DNA from: Pseudomonadota bacterium
Lineage (GTDB): Bacteria; Pseudomonadota; Gammaproteobacteria; Burkholderiales; Burkholderiaceae_B
Assembly: GCA_023387815.1 (NCBI GenBank)
Contig: JAEWHK010000079.1
Coordinates: 1 to 64,000, forward strand
DNA length: 64,000 nt
Direction of reading: 5' to 3'
The notes beneath the pieces are model-generated. The model did not search any database, was not told the DNA's origin, and saw nothing but the letters and a program-made list of their open reading frames with translations. This document shows positions 34,449 through 43,645 of this stretch, one piece after another; the stretch's first letter is position 1, and the number at the start of each line of letters is the position of its first letter. The position numbers and the translations under genes are program-made.

Positions 34449-35726
34449 TCACCCCTTGCTTTTCTGCAAGGCCTGATCCAGATCGGCCAGGATATCGTCG
34501 ATATGTTCGATACCCACGGACAGGCGGACCATATCCTGGCTGACGCCGGCTTTTTCCAGCTCTTCGTCGTTCAGCTGACGATGGGTGGTCGAGGCCGGAT
34601 GACATGCAAGTGATTTGGCGTCGCCGATATTGACCAGCCGTGTGATCAGTTGCAGGGCATCGATGAACTTTGCCCCTGCGTTTGCATCTCCTTTGACGCC
34701 AAAGCACAGGATTGCCGACGGAGTGCCGCCCATATATTTTTTAGCAAGCTCATGCTCGGGATGGTCGGGCAATCCAGCGTATTTCACCCAGCTGACCTGT
34801 TCGTGATCCTGCAGGAAACGAGCTACTTTCAGTGCATTTTCGCAATGACGCTCAACTCGCAGTGCCAGCGTTTCAATGCCTTGCAGAATCTGGAAAGCCG
34901 CCAGAGGTGCAAGTGCCGCGCCGGTATTGCGCAGTGGCCCCACGCGGCAGCGACCGATGAAGGCAGCTTCCGCAAAGGCCTCTGTGTACACGACACCATG
35001 ATAAGCCGGGTCGGGCTCGTTCAGAACGGCAAATCGCTCCTTGTGATCGGCCCACGGGAATTTCCCTGAATCCACGACGGCACCTGCAATGGTCGTACCA
35101 TGCCCGCCCATATACTTGGTCAGCGAATGCACAATAATATCTGCACCGTGCTCGAAAGGTCTGCACAGTGCAGGCGTTGCCACCGTATTGTCAACGATCA
35201 GGGGGACGCCATGCTTGTGAGCCACATCGGCCAGTGCACGGATATCCACCAGATTGCCTGCGGGGTTGCCTATGGATTCGCAAAAAACTGCTTTGGTCTT
35301 GTCATCAATCAGTGCTTCCAGTGCCGCAATATCATCGTGAGGTGCCATACGCACCTCGATGCCCTGGCGCGGGAAAGCGTGAGCAAACAGGTTGTAGGTG
35401 CCGCCATATAACTTGCTGACCGACACAATGTTATCGCCAGCCTGGGTGATTGTCTGAATCGCATATGTGATTGCGGACATACCGGAGGCAACGGCCAGCG
35501 CGGCAATCCCCCCTTCCAGGGCAGCCACGCGTTCTTCCAGCACCGCATTCGTGGGATTCATGATGCGCGAATAAATATTGCCGGCAACTTTCAGATCAAA
35601 CAGATCAGCCCCGTGCTGTGTATTGTCAAACGCAAATGACGAAGTCTGATAGATGGGAACCGCTACCGATTTGGTGGTGGGTTCGGGGCTATAGCCTGCG
35701 TGTATGGCCAGCGTCTCAAGTTTCAT
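34449..35726 (-). CDS. metY: O-acetylhomoserine sulfhydrylase (MetY)
   Basis: A 425-residue PLP enzyme of the Cys/Met metabolism family that makes homocysteine from O-acetylhomoserine and sulfide. It shows the family start METLAIHAGY-like (KLETLAIHAGYSPEPTTKSVAVPIYQTSSFAF), SRIMNPTNAVLEERVAALEGG, and the PLP lysine in HSLTKYMGGHGTTIAG. The C-terminal SLACHPASTTHRQL motif is present. Length fits MetY rather than the shorter MetB/MetC. The start follows AGAGAGGAGCATCA. A 169-base leader upstream can form alternative hairpins, and a strong hairpin follows the stop. Confidence 0.93.
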   Translation of the reverse strand: MKLETLAIHAGYSPEPTTKSVAVPIYQTSSFAFDNTQHGADLFDLKVAGNIYSRIMNPTNAVLEERVAALEGGIAALAVASGMSAITYAIQTITQAGDNIVSVSKLYGGTYNLFAHAFPRQGIEVRMAPHDDIAALEALIDDKTKAVFCESIGNPAGNLVDIRALADVAHKHGVPLIVDNTVATPALCRPFEHGADIIVHSLTKYMGGHGTTIAGAVVDSGKFPWADHKERFAVLNEPDPAYHGVVYTEAFAEAAFIGRCRVGPLRNTGAALAPLAAFQILQGIETLALRVERHCENALKVARFLQDHEQVSWVKYAGLPDHPEHELAKKYMGGTPSAILCFGVKGDANAGAKFIDALQLITRLVNIGDAKSLACHPASTTHRQLNDEELEKAGVSQDMVRLSVGIEHIDDILADLDQALQKSKG

Positions 35727-35762
35727 TGATGCTCCTCTCTTTGTTCATTTGATATTCGAAAA

Positions 35763-35795
35763 CCCCAGGCTGAATGGCTGGGCATATATCCCAGC
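35763..35795 (-). promoter_or_regulatory. metY leader with mutually exclusive hairpins (possible attenuator)
   Basis: Read on the minus strand, GCTGGG (35795-35790) can pair with CCCAGC (35782-35777). That second arm can instead pair, as CCCAG, with a downstream CTGGG (35768-35764 region) followed by GTTTTC. The second pairing looks like a small intrinsic terminator about 37 bases before the metY start; the first would prevent it. Stems are only 5-6 bp. The rest of 35727-35895 shows no other structure or gene. It does not match a riboswitch class I recognise. Confidence 0.35.
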
Positions 35796-35895
35796 GGGAT
35801 TTATAACCGACATCCGGGAATCTGTCAGCTTTCTGTTTGATCTTAGCTTATGCGTTCGCATTGCAGAATGTACCAGAACGCCAAGTTTACATGGC

Positions 35896-36756
35896 CTATG
35901 TGTTCATGAAATCGCTGCGCACAGCGGGCAGCCCTGCGCCTTGTGGCCGGTTACCTTTTCTGTATTCATCCGGCGTGGTTCCCATGAGTCGCCGGAACAT
36001 GCTGATAAAGGCGGACGCGCTACTGTACCCCAGATCCAGGCCGATGTTTTCAACAGTCTGCCCCTGGTCCAGGCGCGATAGCGAGGTAAGTACCTTGAGA
36101 CGCTGTCGCCACTCTGCGAATGACATACCCAGGTCACGCTGGCAGCGTCGCATCAGCGTCCTTTCGGTTGTATGATTCAGGACAGCAAACTCGGCAAGGG
36201 TACGTGCGTCTCCCGGATTGGCCTTCAAGGCCTGCAGGATCGGGCGGAGCAACGGATCATCAGAAGCGGGAAGATAAGTCCCGGCGCATTCTGCCAGACA
36301 CAATTGATCAAGAAGGACCTGGAGCAATCGCTGCTCGCGTTCAGAGCCTGGTATGGCGGGTGGCTTACGATTCAGTTCTTCCAGTAGCGCACGCAAAAAA
36401 GGGCTGACTGTCAGAGCACAGGGCGATCCCGGCAATTCCTGGCATAGTGATGCATCCACATACATCGAACAATGCCTCTCAGCCAGGCGGTTGAACGCAA
36501 TATGCTCCGTATGTGGCGGCAGCCAGATGCCATACTGGGGTGGCGAGAGATAGTGCTGAGTCTCCAGTTCAATTTCCATGACACCGTTGAAAGAATAAAC
36601 GAATTCTCCCCAATGATGACGATGCCGCGGATAGATGGTGCCCGCCTGCTCGCTCACAGCCCGAAAGACGATCGAGGCAGGCAATGACGCGACAAACGGC
36701 GGCTGTCGCAGATGTGTCGCCGGCTTACGCACAGAAGGATTATTGTTGAGGGACAT
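35896..36756 (-). CDS. AraC-family transcriptional regulator with cupin sensor domain
   Basis: A 286-residue regulator. The N-terminal part is a cupin-like sensor (GTIYPRHRHHWGEFVYSFNGVMEI, about 35-110). The C-terminal part is an AraC double helix-turn-helix (LAEFAVLNHTTERTLMRRCQRDLGMSFAEWRQRLKVL, then IGLDLGYSSASAFISMFRRLMGTTPDEYRKG). It is divergent from the EamA transporter gene and probably controls it; this is inference from adjacency. The ligand is unknown. Relatives often sense amines or drugs and sit beside exporters. Confidence 0.9.
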   Translation of the reverse strand: MSLNNNPSVRKPATHLRQPPFVASLPASIVFRAVSEQAGTIYPRHRHHWGEFVYSFNGVMEIELETQHYLSPPQYGIWLPPHTEHIAFNRLAERHCSMYVDASLCQELPGSPCALTVSPFLRALLEELNRKPPAIPGSEREQRLLQVLLDQLCLAECAGTYLPASDDPLLRPILQALKANPGDARTLAEFAVLNHTTERTLMRRCQRDLGMSFAEWRQRLKVLTSLSRLDQGQTVENIGLDLGYSSASAFISMFRRLMGTTPDEYRKGNRPQGAGLPAVRSDFMNT

Positions 36757-36872
36757 GATGGTCAGACTGGCTTAAACACGATATCAGTTGTCATATTTAA
36801 ACTATATATTCCTAATCCGTCAATGAGATAATCACCCTTCACAGTCAAAAGTCACGTAACAGGATCGGAATC

Positions 36873-37811
36873 ATGGATGAACGCAAGGCAATAGACGGCA
36901 AAGCAACAGGACTGATGCTGCTGACTTGCGCGATCTGGGGTTTGCAACAGGTCGTATTGAAGGGTGCTGCACCAGATGTCGCACCCGTCTTTCAGATCGC
37001 CCTGCGTTCGGGTATTTCAGCTGTCATGGTTGCAATCCTGATCTATGCGCGTGGCGGCCGTATCAGTCTATCGGATGGCACCTGGAAACCGGGGCTTTTT
37101 GCCGGAGTACTGTTTGCTGTTGAATTTCTGCTGGTTGCCGAAGGTCTGCGCTATACCACGGCCTCTCACATGGTGATCTTTCTATATACCGCGCCGGTTT
37201 TTGCGGCGCTGGGGCTTTACTGGAAATTGCCCAACGAGCGACTGACGCCGATACAGTGGATTGGCATCGCGGTGGCCTTTGCCGGAATTGTTGTCACTTT
37301 TACCGGGCGGACCTCGTTCAGTGAGGCACTAGGCACCAATCCTCTGCTCGGAGACCTGCTGGGTATCTGCGCGGCCATTGCCTGGGGCGCAACCACGGTC
37401 GTAATCCGTACAACACGGCTTGGCAACACGCCCAGCACTCATACCCTGCTCTATCAATTGATTAGTGCAGTCGTCATATTAACGATCGCATCTGTGGTCA
37501 TGGGGCAGGCTTATTTTCATCCGACTCCACGCGCCTTTGCCGCCATGACATTCCAGATATTGGTGGTTTCCTTTGGCAGCCTGCTGCTCTGGTTCTGGCT
37601 GCTGCGCCAGTACCTGGCTTCGCGCCTGGGAGTTCTGTCATTCATGACGCCGCTGTTCGGTATTACCTTTGGTGTCTGGTTACTGGACGAACCGCTGGAG
37701 CCGAATTTTGTGGCCGGGGCGCTTCTGGTATTGTTTGGAATTCTGCTGGTCAGCGGCTATGAGTGGCTTGCACAACTGCTTGCACGCCGTCGAAAATTGC
37801 CGCAACATTAA
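36873..37811 (+). CDS. EamA/RhaT-family (DMT) transporter
   Basis: A 312-residue membrane protein with about ten helices in two EamA repeats (about 15-140 and 160-300). The motifs GLMLLTCAIWGLQQVVLKG and LGDLLGICAAIAWGATTVVIRT start the two halves. DMT exporters move amino acids, metabolites or drugs; the substrate is not evident. The start follows AGGATCGGAATC. It is divergent from an AraC regulator across 116 bases and followed by the GlxA-type regulator gene 55 bases later. Confidence 0.9.
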   Translation: MDERKAIDGKATGLMLLTCAIWGLQQVVLKGAAPDVAPVFQIALRSGISAVMVAILIYARGGRISLSDGTWKPGLFAGVLFAVEFLLVAEGLRYTTASHMVIFLYTAPVFAALGLYWKLPNERLTPIQWIGIAVAFAGIVVTFTGRTSFSEALGTNPLLGDLLGICAAIAWGATTVVIRTTRLGNTPSTHTLLYQLISAVVILTIASVVMGQAYFHPTPRAFAAMTFQILVVSFGSLLLWFWLLRQYLASRLGVLSFMTPLFGITFGVWLLDEPLEPNFVAGALLVLFGILLVSGYEWLAQLLARRRKLPQH

Positions 37812-37866
37812 GGTTTGCGATAGCCGTAACGGTGCGCGCCTGATCCGTACAAGATCGAGGAATTGA

Positions 37867-38937
37867 TTGATTGTGAAATCCAGAAACTCAGTACCCGTCC
37901 GTTTCGGCTTTCTTCTGCTCCCTCACTTTACGATGACCGCATTTTCCGGTTTGCTTGATGTATTGCGCCTGGCCGGCGATGAAGGCGACAACAGCCAGCC
38001 GCTGCGGTGTGCCTGGCAGGTGATAGACGAAACCCTGGCTCCGGTGCGATCTTCCAGCGGCATTCAGGTCATGCCCTCCGAAATGCTGGGAGACCCATCG
38101 CGCTTTGATTATCTGGTTGTCGTGGGTGGCCTGCTGCACACAGGTCCTGTTCTTTCTGCGTCCCAGAAAGCTTTCATTCAGCGGGCCGCACAACACAATG
38201 TCACGCTCGTTGGCGTCTGTACCGGCGTGTTTGCACTGACCCAGGCCGGCGTCATGCAGAACCACCGTATCTGCGTCAGCTGGTTTCATTATTGGGATTT
38301 TATTGAGCAGTTCCCGCGGGTCGATCCTGATCTGATTGTTGCCGACCGTCTTTATGTTTTTGACCGCAGACGCATCAGTTGCTCAGGAGGCCGTGCATCC
38401 ATTGATGTTGCCGCTGAAATTCTGAAGCATCACATGGACGAATCCATCGTTCGCAAGGCGCTGCGCATTCTGCAGGTGGAAGAAGACGATCGTAATCGCG
38501 CTCCGCAACCACTGCCACCAGGCGTTGCACGCGATACGCATCCTCTGGTGCGCCGAGCGATCCTACTGATGGAGCAGCACGTAGGTCATGCGCTGAGTAT
38601 GGATGAACTGGCCGGAAAGCTGAATATTTCAGTCAGACAACTGGAGCGGCTTTTCAAGGAGTCCACCGGCTCAAGTCCGCAGGCGTATTCGCGTGGCGTG
38701 CGACTGCGCATGGCCGCCTGGCTGCTGACACACACGAACCGTTCTATCGCAACCATTGCTTCCTCATGTGGTTTTGCGGATGCGTCGCATATGGGCAGAG
38801 ACTTCCGAAGCACATTTGACATGTCCCCAGGTCAATGGCGTGCCCATGCCCAATTGCCACCTTCCCTGCTGCCTGCCGATCATGCACCTGCAGATGACGT
38901 CAGTGAAGTCTTTCCGGGGCGCGACCAGTTCTACTGA
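37867..38937 (+). CDS. GlxA-family AraC regulator, probably sarcosine-responsive (SouR/GbdR-like)
   Basis: A 356-residue regulator with an N-terminal DJ-1/GATase1-like domain (about 1-195, including VGVCTGVFALTQAG) and a C-terminal AraC double helix-turn-helix (about 215-330, LNISVRQLERLFKESTGSSPQAYSRG). GbdR, SouR and CdhR, which control glycine betaine, sarcosine and carnitine catabolism in Pseudomonas, have this architecture. Its position directly before soxBDAG makes a sarcosine-sensing role likely. The start appears to be TTG at 37867, 6 bases after GAGG; a GTG two codons later is possible. A direct repeat in the sox promoter region is its candidate binding site. Confidence 0.82.
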   Translation: MIVKSRNSVPVRFGFLLLPHFTMTAFSGLLDVLRLAGDEGDNSQPLRCAWQVIDETLAPVRSSSGIQVMPSEMLGDPSRFDYLVVVGGLLHTGPVLSASQKAFIQRAAQHNVTLVGVCTGVFALTQAGVMQNHRICVSWFHYWDFIEQFPRVDPDLIVADRLYVFDRRRISCSGGRASIDVAAEILKHHMDESIVRKALRILQVEEDDRNRAPQPLPPGVARDTHPLVRRAILLMEQHVGHALSMDELAGKLNISVRQLERLFKESTGSSPQAYSRGVRLRMAAWLLTHTNRSIATIASSCGFADASHMGRDFRSTFDMSPGQWRAHAQLPPSLLPADHAPADDVSEVFPGRDQFY

Positions 38938-38997
38938 TCAGATCAGTCCCCGACGACATCCGGTCAGCGGAGAAATGAAGGGTCCTTGTAGTCATGG

Positions 38998-39030
38998 CGT
39001 AATTATTCCAATCATTGGTCGTAATTATTC
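38998..39030 (+). promoter_or_regulatory. Direct repeat, candidate AraC-type operator of the sox operon
   Basis: CGTAATTATTC occurs exactly twice, at 38998-39008 and 39020-39030, a 22-base period or two helical turns. AraC-family proteins typically bind such same-face direct repeats. The repeat lies 83-116 bases upstream of soxB and downstream of the regulator gene. Confidence 0.6.
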
Positions 39031-39113
39031 TAGCTCCTGAAGCACCGATTTGCTTTACTTGCTGTCAAAACGCGGCTCTGTCGGCCGCCTGACCATAATG
39101 GCAAGAGGAGTCT

Positions 39114-40361
39114 ATGCGTAATCGCTATTCTATTTTCAGCCTGATCCGCAATGGACTGAGTCACCACGAAAAATGGCCTCGAGCATGGCACAGTCCCGAA
39201 CCCAAATCCGAATACGATATCGTCATTGTCGGCGCGGGCGGGCACGGACTGGCAACGGCCTATTATCTGGCCAGTGTTCATGGCATGCGCAATATTGCAG
39301 TCGTCGAAAAAGGTTGGCTGGGTGGCGGCAACACTGCACGTAATACCACCATTGTGCGCTCCAATTATCTGTGGGACGAATCAGCGCAGCTCTATGAAAA
39401 AGCCATGCAGTTGTGGGAAGGCCTGTCGCAGGATCTGAATTACAACGTGATGTTCAGCCAGCGCGGTGTCATGAATCTGGCTCACACACTGCAGGAAGTT
39501 CGCGACACGCAACGTCGTATCAATGCCAATATCTACAACGGTGTTGATGGCGAGTGGCTGACGCGCGAGCAAATCCGGGAAATCGTACCCAATATCAATC
39601 TGGATAGCCGCTACCCGGTGCTCGGTGCCTCCTTTCAGCGCCGCGGCGGCGTGGCAAGACATGATGCTGTCGCCTGGGGCTTTGCCCGTGCGGCTGATCA
39701 GCTGGGCGTTGATATTATCCAGAACTGTCCTGTCACGAATATTCGCAAAAAAGACGGTGCCGTAATAGGCGTGGACACGGGAAAAGGCTTTATCAAGGCA
39801 CGCAAGGTGGCTGTCGTTGCGGCCGGCCATTCAAGTGTGATCGCCGACATGGCGGGAATCCGCCTGCCTTTGGAAAGCCACCCACTTCAGGCTCTGGTAT
39901 CCGAGCCGGTCAAACCGACAATCAATACAGTCATCATGTCAAATGCCGTACACGCGTATATCAGCCAGTCTGACAAAGGAGATCTGGTCATTGGCGCGGG
40001 TATTGATCAGTACACCGGTTACGGGCAGCGTGGCAGCTTCCAGAGTATTGAGCATACGCTGCAGGCCATTGTTGAAATGTTTCCGACATTGAGTCGCGTG
40101 CGCATGAACCGCCAGTGGGGAGGCATAGTGGATATCTGTCCGGACGCCTGCCCCATTATTTCCAAGACAGGCGTCAAGGGACTGTATTTCAATTGTGGCT
40201 GGGGCACCGGTGGATTCAAGGCCACGCCAGGATCGGGCTGGGTATTTGCACATACAATCGCACACGACGAACCTCATCCGCTGAACGCCCCCTTTTCAAT
40301 CGACCGCTTCTACACGGGTCACCTGATCGACGAACACGGCGCCGCCGCAGTTGCACACTAG
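39114..40361 (+). CDS. soxB: Sarcosine oxidase subunit beta
   Basis: A 415-residue FAD-dependent subunit of heterotetrameric sarcosine oxidase, which oxidises sarcosine to glycine and passes the methyl group to tetrahydrofolate. The dinucleotide-binding motif YDIVIVGAGGHGLATAYYLAS lies at about 34-54. RRGGVARHDAVAWG contains His183, in the context of the covalent FMN attachment site known for this family. It follows AGAGGAG, 9 bases before soxD. Order B-D-A-G is the standard one. Confidence 0.95.
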   Translation: MRNRYSIFSLIRNGLSHHEKWPRAWHSPEPKSEYDIVIVGAGGHGLATAYYLASVHGMRNIAVVEKGWLGGGNTARNTTIVRSNYLWDESAQLYEKAMQLWEGLSQDLNYNVMFSQRGVMNLAHTLQEVRDTQRRINANIYNGVDGEWLTREQIREIVPNINLDSRYPVLGASFQRRGGVARHDAVAWGFARAADQLGVDIIQNCPVTNIRKKDGAVIGVDTGKGFIKARKVAVVAAGHSSVIADMAGIRLPLESHPLQALVSEPVKPTINTVIMSNAVHAYISQSDKGDLVIGAGIDQYTGYGQRGSFQSIEHTLQAIVEMFPTLSRVRMNRQWGGIVDICPDACPIISKTGVKGLYFNCGWGTGGFKATPGSGWVFAHTIAHDEPHPLNAPFSIDRFYTGHLIDEHGAAAVAH

Positions 40362-40370
40362 GAAGAAATC

Positions 40371-40649
40371 ATGCTTTTAATTCGATGTCCATGGTGCGGT
40401 GAACGAGCCGAGAGCGAATTCAGTTTTGGTGGTGAGGCTGATATTGCCCGCCCCGGCAATCCCGAGTCGCTGAGTGATGAAGAATGGGGAGACTATGTGT
40501 TCATGCGCAGAAATTCGCTGGGCGTGCAGCGTGAGCAATGGGTACATACGCATGGCTGCCGCCGTTGGTTCATTGCCGAACGCGACACGCGTAGCTACGA
40601 ATTCAAGTCCGTCCAGAAAATTCCTGGTGTACAGGGAGAAAAGGCATGA
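40371..40649 (+). CDS. soxD: Sarcosine oxidase subunit delta
   Basis: A 92-residue zinc-binding subunit. The pattern LIRCPWCGERAESEF gives the first Cys pair and HTHGCRRWF gives His and Cys ligands, as in known delta subunits. It forms part of the heterotetrameric complex. Its stop overlaps the soxA start by four bases (ATGA). Confidence 0.95.
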   Translation: MLLIRCPWCGERAESEFSFGGEADIARPGNPESLSDEEWGDYVFMRRNSLGVQREQWVHTHGCRRWFIAERDTRSYEFKSVQKIPGVQGEKA

Positions 40650-43645
40650 CGCAGTCATTTCGTCTGGCCGACGGCGGCCTCATTGATCGCAGCAAACCAT
40701 TGTCATTCCAGTTCAACGGCAAAACCTATCAGGGCTATGCCGGAGACACACTGGCGTCCGCGCTGATTGCAAATGGCATTCATTTTGTTGCACGCAGCTT
40801 CAAATATCACCGGCCTCGCGGAATTATGACAGCGGGTGTGGAAGAGCCCAATGCCATCGTGCAGCTCGAATCCGGTCCATATACCGTGCCGAATGCCCGG
40901 GCAACCGAAGTAGAACTGTATGAGGGGCTGAGCGCCAGCAGCGTCAATGCCCGTCCAGGTCTGGAATACGACAGACTCGCGTTCATGAAATACCTGTCAC
41001 GCTTTATTCCAGCTGGGTTTTATTACAAGACTTTTATGTGGCCGCGTCGCTGGTGGGGCAAATATGAAGAACACATACGCGATGCTGCCGGACTCGGAAC
41101 CGTTCCCGAAGAGACGGATCCGGAACGATATGAGAAAAAATATTCGCATTGTGATGTGCTGGTCGTCGGTGCGGGGCCTGCCGGTCTTGCAGCCGCGCAC
41201 AGCGCAGGTCGCTGCGGTGCCCGGGTCATTCTGGTAGACAATCAGGATCAGTTCGGGGGCAGTCTGTTGCGTTGTCCCGCCGTGATTAATGGACAGTCTT
41301 CTGCTGAGTGGCTTCGGACAATTACTCGCGAACTGGCCGACATGCCTGAAGTGCAGGTTCTGACCCGGGCCACGGCCTTTGGCTATCACGATCATAATTT
41401 TGTGACCGTATGCGAACAGCTGAGTGACCATCTGCCACTGCAGGCGCGAACAGGGCTGCGCCAGCGCTTGTGGAAGATCCGTGCCCGCCATGTGATTCTT
41501 GCCACCGGTGCTCATGAGCGCCCCATGACTTTCGGCAATAATGATCTTCCCGGCATTCTGCTGGCGTCGGCAGTCAGCACCTATATTTGTCGTTTTGGCG
41601 TTCTGCCTGGGCGCCAGGCTGTCGTGTTCACCAACAATGACAGTGCCTATCAGACTGCGCTGGATCTGCAACGCAATGGTACCCAGGTCACCATCGTAGA
41701 CTCGCGATCCGAACTGCATACGGGTCTGCCTGGGCGCGCGAAGCAAGCCGGCATCCGGATTCTATGGGAGAGTGTGGTTCGTCAGGCCGATGGCAAACGT
41801 CATATCGAGAGTGTAAATATTGCCCCGTCCAGTTCGCATCGATCTGATCGCGACGTTCAGACACTATCCTGCGATCTGCTTGCCGTTTCAGGTGGATGGA
41901 ATCCGGCGGTGCATTTATATGCGCAATCCGGTGGCAGGCCACGCTGGTGCGACGAACGCGTCTGCTTTGTCCCCGATACCAGCGGGCAGCATCAGACCAG
42001 CGTTGGCGCAGCCAATGGCGACTTTAATCTGCAGCATGTTTTGAATGGAGCAGCACAGGCTGGCAGCAAAGCGGCCGAAAATGCTGGCTTGCCATCCGAA
42101 CCGTCACAGAAATGGGAGACGATAACCGAGCCCGCCAATCCGCTGGTCGCGCTGTGGTCGTCCGCCCCACTCAAAACGGCGTCGCGAGGACCCAAACAAT
42201 TCATTGATTTCCAGAATGATGTCGCGGTTTCCGACATTCAACTTGCCGTTCGCGAAGGCTATCGCTCCGTGGAACATGTCAAACGTTACACGGCGATGGG
42301 CTTCGGAACGGATCAGGGGAAACTCGGAAATATTAATGGCATGGCGATTCTTGCTGAAAGTCTGAACCAGAGCATTGCTGAAACTGGCACAACCACTTAT
42401 CGTCCCAATTACACCCCTGTGGCCTTTGGCACCATCGCAGGCCCCGAACTGGGAGACTTTTTCGATCCGGTGCGCACCACCTGCATCCATGAATGGCATG
42501 TGGCACGGGGTGCCGTTTTCGAGGACTCAGGCAACTGGAAGCGCGCAAGATACTACCCGCAGGGCAATGAGGACATGGACGCCGCCGTCGCGCGAGAATG
42601 TCTTGCGGTGCGCAATCATGTAGGCCTGCTGGACTACAGCACGCTTGGCAAAATTGATGTCCGCGGTCCGGATGCAGCCGAGTTCCTCAATCGCATCTAT
42701 ACCAACGCATGGACAGGACTTCAACCCGGCAAGTGCAGATATGGGTTCATGCTGGACGAAAACGGCATGATCCTGGATGACGGCGTCAATCTGCGGCTGT
42801 CGGATCAGCATTTCATCATCACAACCACCACCAGCGGCGCAGCGAAAGTGCTGAGCTGGATGGAGCGCTGGCTGCAAACGGAATGGCCAGACTTGCAGGT
42901 GTACCTGACCTCGCTAACCGATCAGTACGCGACGGCAACCGTGGCCGGGCCTGACGCACGCAAGGTCATGCAGAAAGTGTGTCATGACATTGATTTTTCC
43001 GGCGGTGCCTTCCCATTCATGTCCTTTCAGCAAGGAACCATTGATGGTGTGAAGGTTCGCGTCCTGCGGGTCAGTTTCTCCGGTGAGCTATCGTACGAAA
43101 TATACATGCCGTCCAATTACGGTCGTCATATCTGGGATCTGCTCATGCAGGCAGGTGCCGAGTATCAGATCACACCTTATGGCACAGAAGCCATGCATGT
43201 GTTGCGTGCAGAAAAAGGATTCATTATTGTGGGACAGGATACCGATGGTTCCGTCACTCCGGTGGATCTGAATATGAGTTCAATGGTCTCCAAATCCAAG
43301 GATTTTCTGGGAAAACGTTCGCTCTCACGCAGTGACACGGCAGGGCCGAATCGCAAGCAACTGGTGGGGCTGCTCTCTGAAGACAATCGCACCGTGCTCC
43401 CGGAAGGAGCGCCGATTCTTGACGGCCCCGCAAAACCTGGCATCGCACCGCTGCATGGTCATGTCACCTCAAGTTATCTGAGTCCCGCACTTGGACACCC
43501 AATTGCACTTGCCATGATCAGGAACGGACTGCAGAGAATGGGCCAAAGCGTAACCATTGCCCTGGCGGACGGACAATTCGCCCAGGCGAAAATTTGCAGT
43601 CCGGTTTTCTATGACGCAGAAGGAGTACGTCAGCATGTTGAATGA
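40646..43645 (+). CDS. soxA: Sarcosine oxidase subunit alpha
   Basis: A 999-residue subunit. The N-terminal ferredoxin-like fold (about 15-100) has no cluster cysteines, as is normal for the family. A NAD+-binding Rossmann domain follows (about 168-480, CDVLVVGAGPAGLAAAHSAGR). The C-terminal folate-binding aminomethyltransferase (GcvT-like) domain lies at about 610-990. It binds tetrahydrofolate and produces 5,10-methylene-THF from the sarcosine methyl group. It overlaps soxD by 4 bases and soxG by 11 bases. Full family length. Confidence 0.96.
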   Translation: MTQSFRLADGGLIDRSKPLSFQFNGKTYQGYAGDTLASALIANGIHFVARSFKYHRPRGIMTAGVEEPNAIVQLESGPYTVPNARATEVELYEGLSASSVNARPGLEYDRLAFMKYLSRFIPAGFYYKTFMWPRRWWGKYEEHIRDAAGLGTVPEETDPERYEKKYSHCDVLVVGAGPAGLAAAHSAGRCGARVILVDNQDQFGGSLLRCPAVINGQSSAEWLRTITRELADMPEVQVLTRATAFGYHDHNFVTVCEQLSDHLPLQARTGLRQRLWKIRARHVILATGAHERPMTFGNNDLPGILLASAVSTYICRFGVLPGRQAVVFTNNDSAYQTALDLQRNGTQVTIVDSRSELHTGLPGRAKQAGIRILWESVVRQADGKRHIESVNIAPSSSHRSDRDVQTLSCDLLAVSGGWNPAVHLYAQSGGRPRWCDERVCFVPDTSGQHQTSVGAANGDFNLQHVLNGAAQAGSKAAENAGLPSEPSQKWETITEPANPLVALWSSAPLKTASRGPKQFIDFQNDVAVSDIQLAVREGYRSVEHVKRYTAMGFGTDQGKLGNINGMAILAESLNQSIAETGTTTYRPNYTPVAFGTIAGPELGDFFDPVRTTCIHEWHVARGAVFEDSGNWKRARYYPQGNEDMDAAVARECLAVRNHVGLLDYSTLGKIDVRGPDAAEFLNRIYTNAWTGLQPGKCRYGFMLDENGMILDDGVNLRLSDQHFIITTTTSGAAKVLSWMERWLQTEWPDLQVYLTSLTDQYATATVAGPDARKVMQKVCHDIDFSGGAFPFMSFQQGTIDGVKVRVLRVSFSGELSYEIYMPSNYGRHIWDLLMQAGAEYQITPYGTEAMHVLRAEKGFIIVGQDTDGSVTPVDLNMSSMVSKSKDFLGKRSLSRSDTAGPNRKQLVGLLSEDNRTVLPEGAPILDGPAKPGIAPLHGHVTSSYLSPALGHPIALAMIRNGLQRMGQSVTIALADGQFAQAKICSPVFYDAEGVRQHVE

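Noticed and set aside
35727..35895. SAM-II or SAH riboswitch before metY
   Set aside because: The conserved nucleotides I know for these classes are not visible; only an alternative-hairpin reading is kept, at low confidence.
40997..41746. 249-codon minus-strand open frame inside soxA
   Set aside because: Antisense shadow of a conserved subunit, no motifs.
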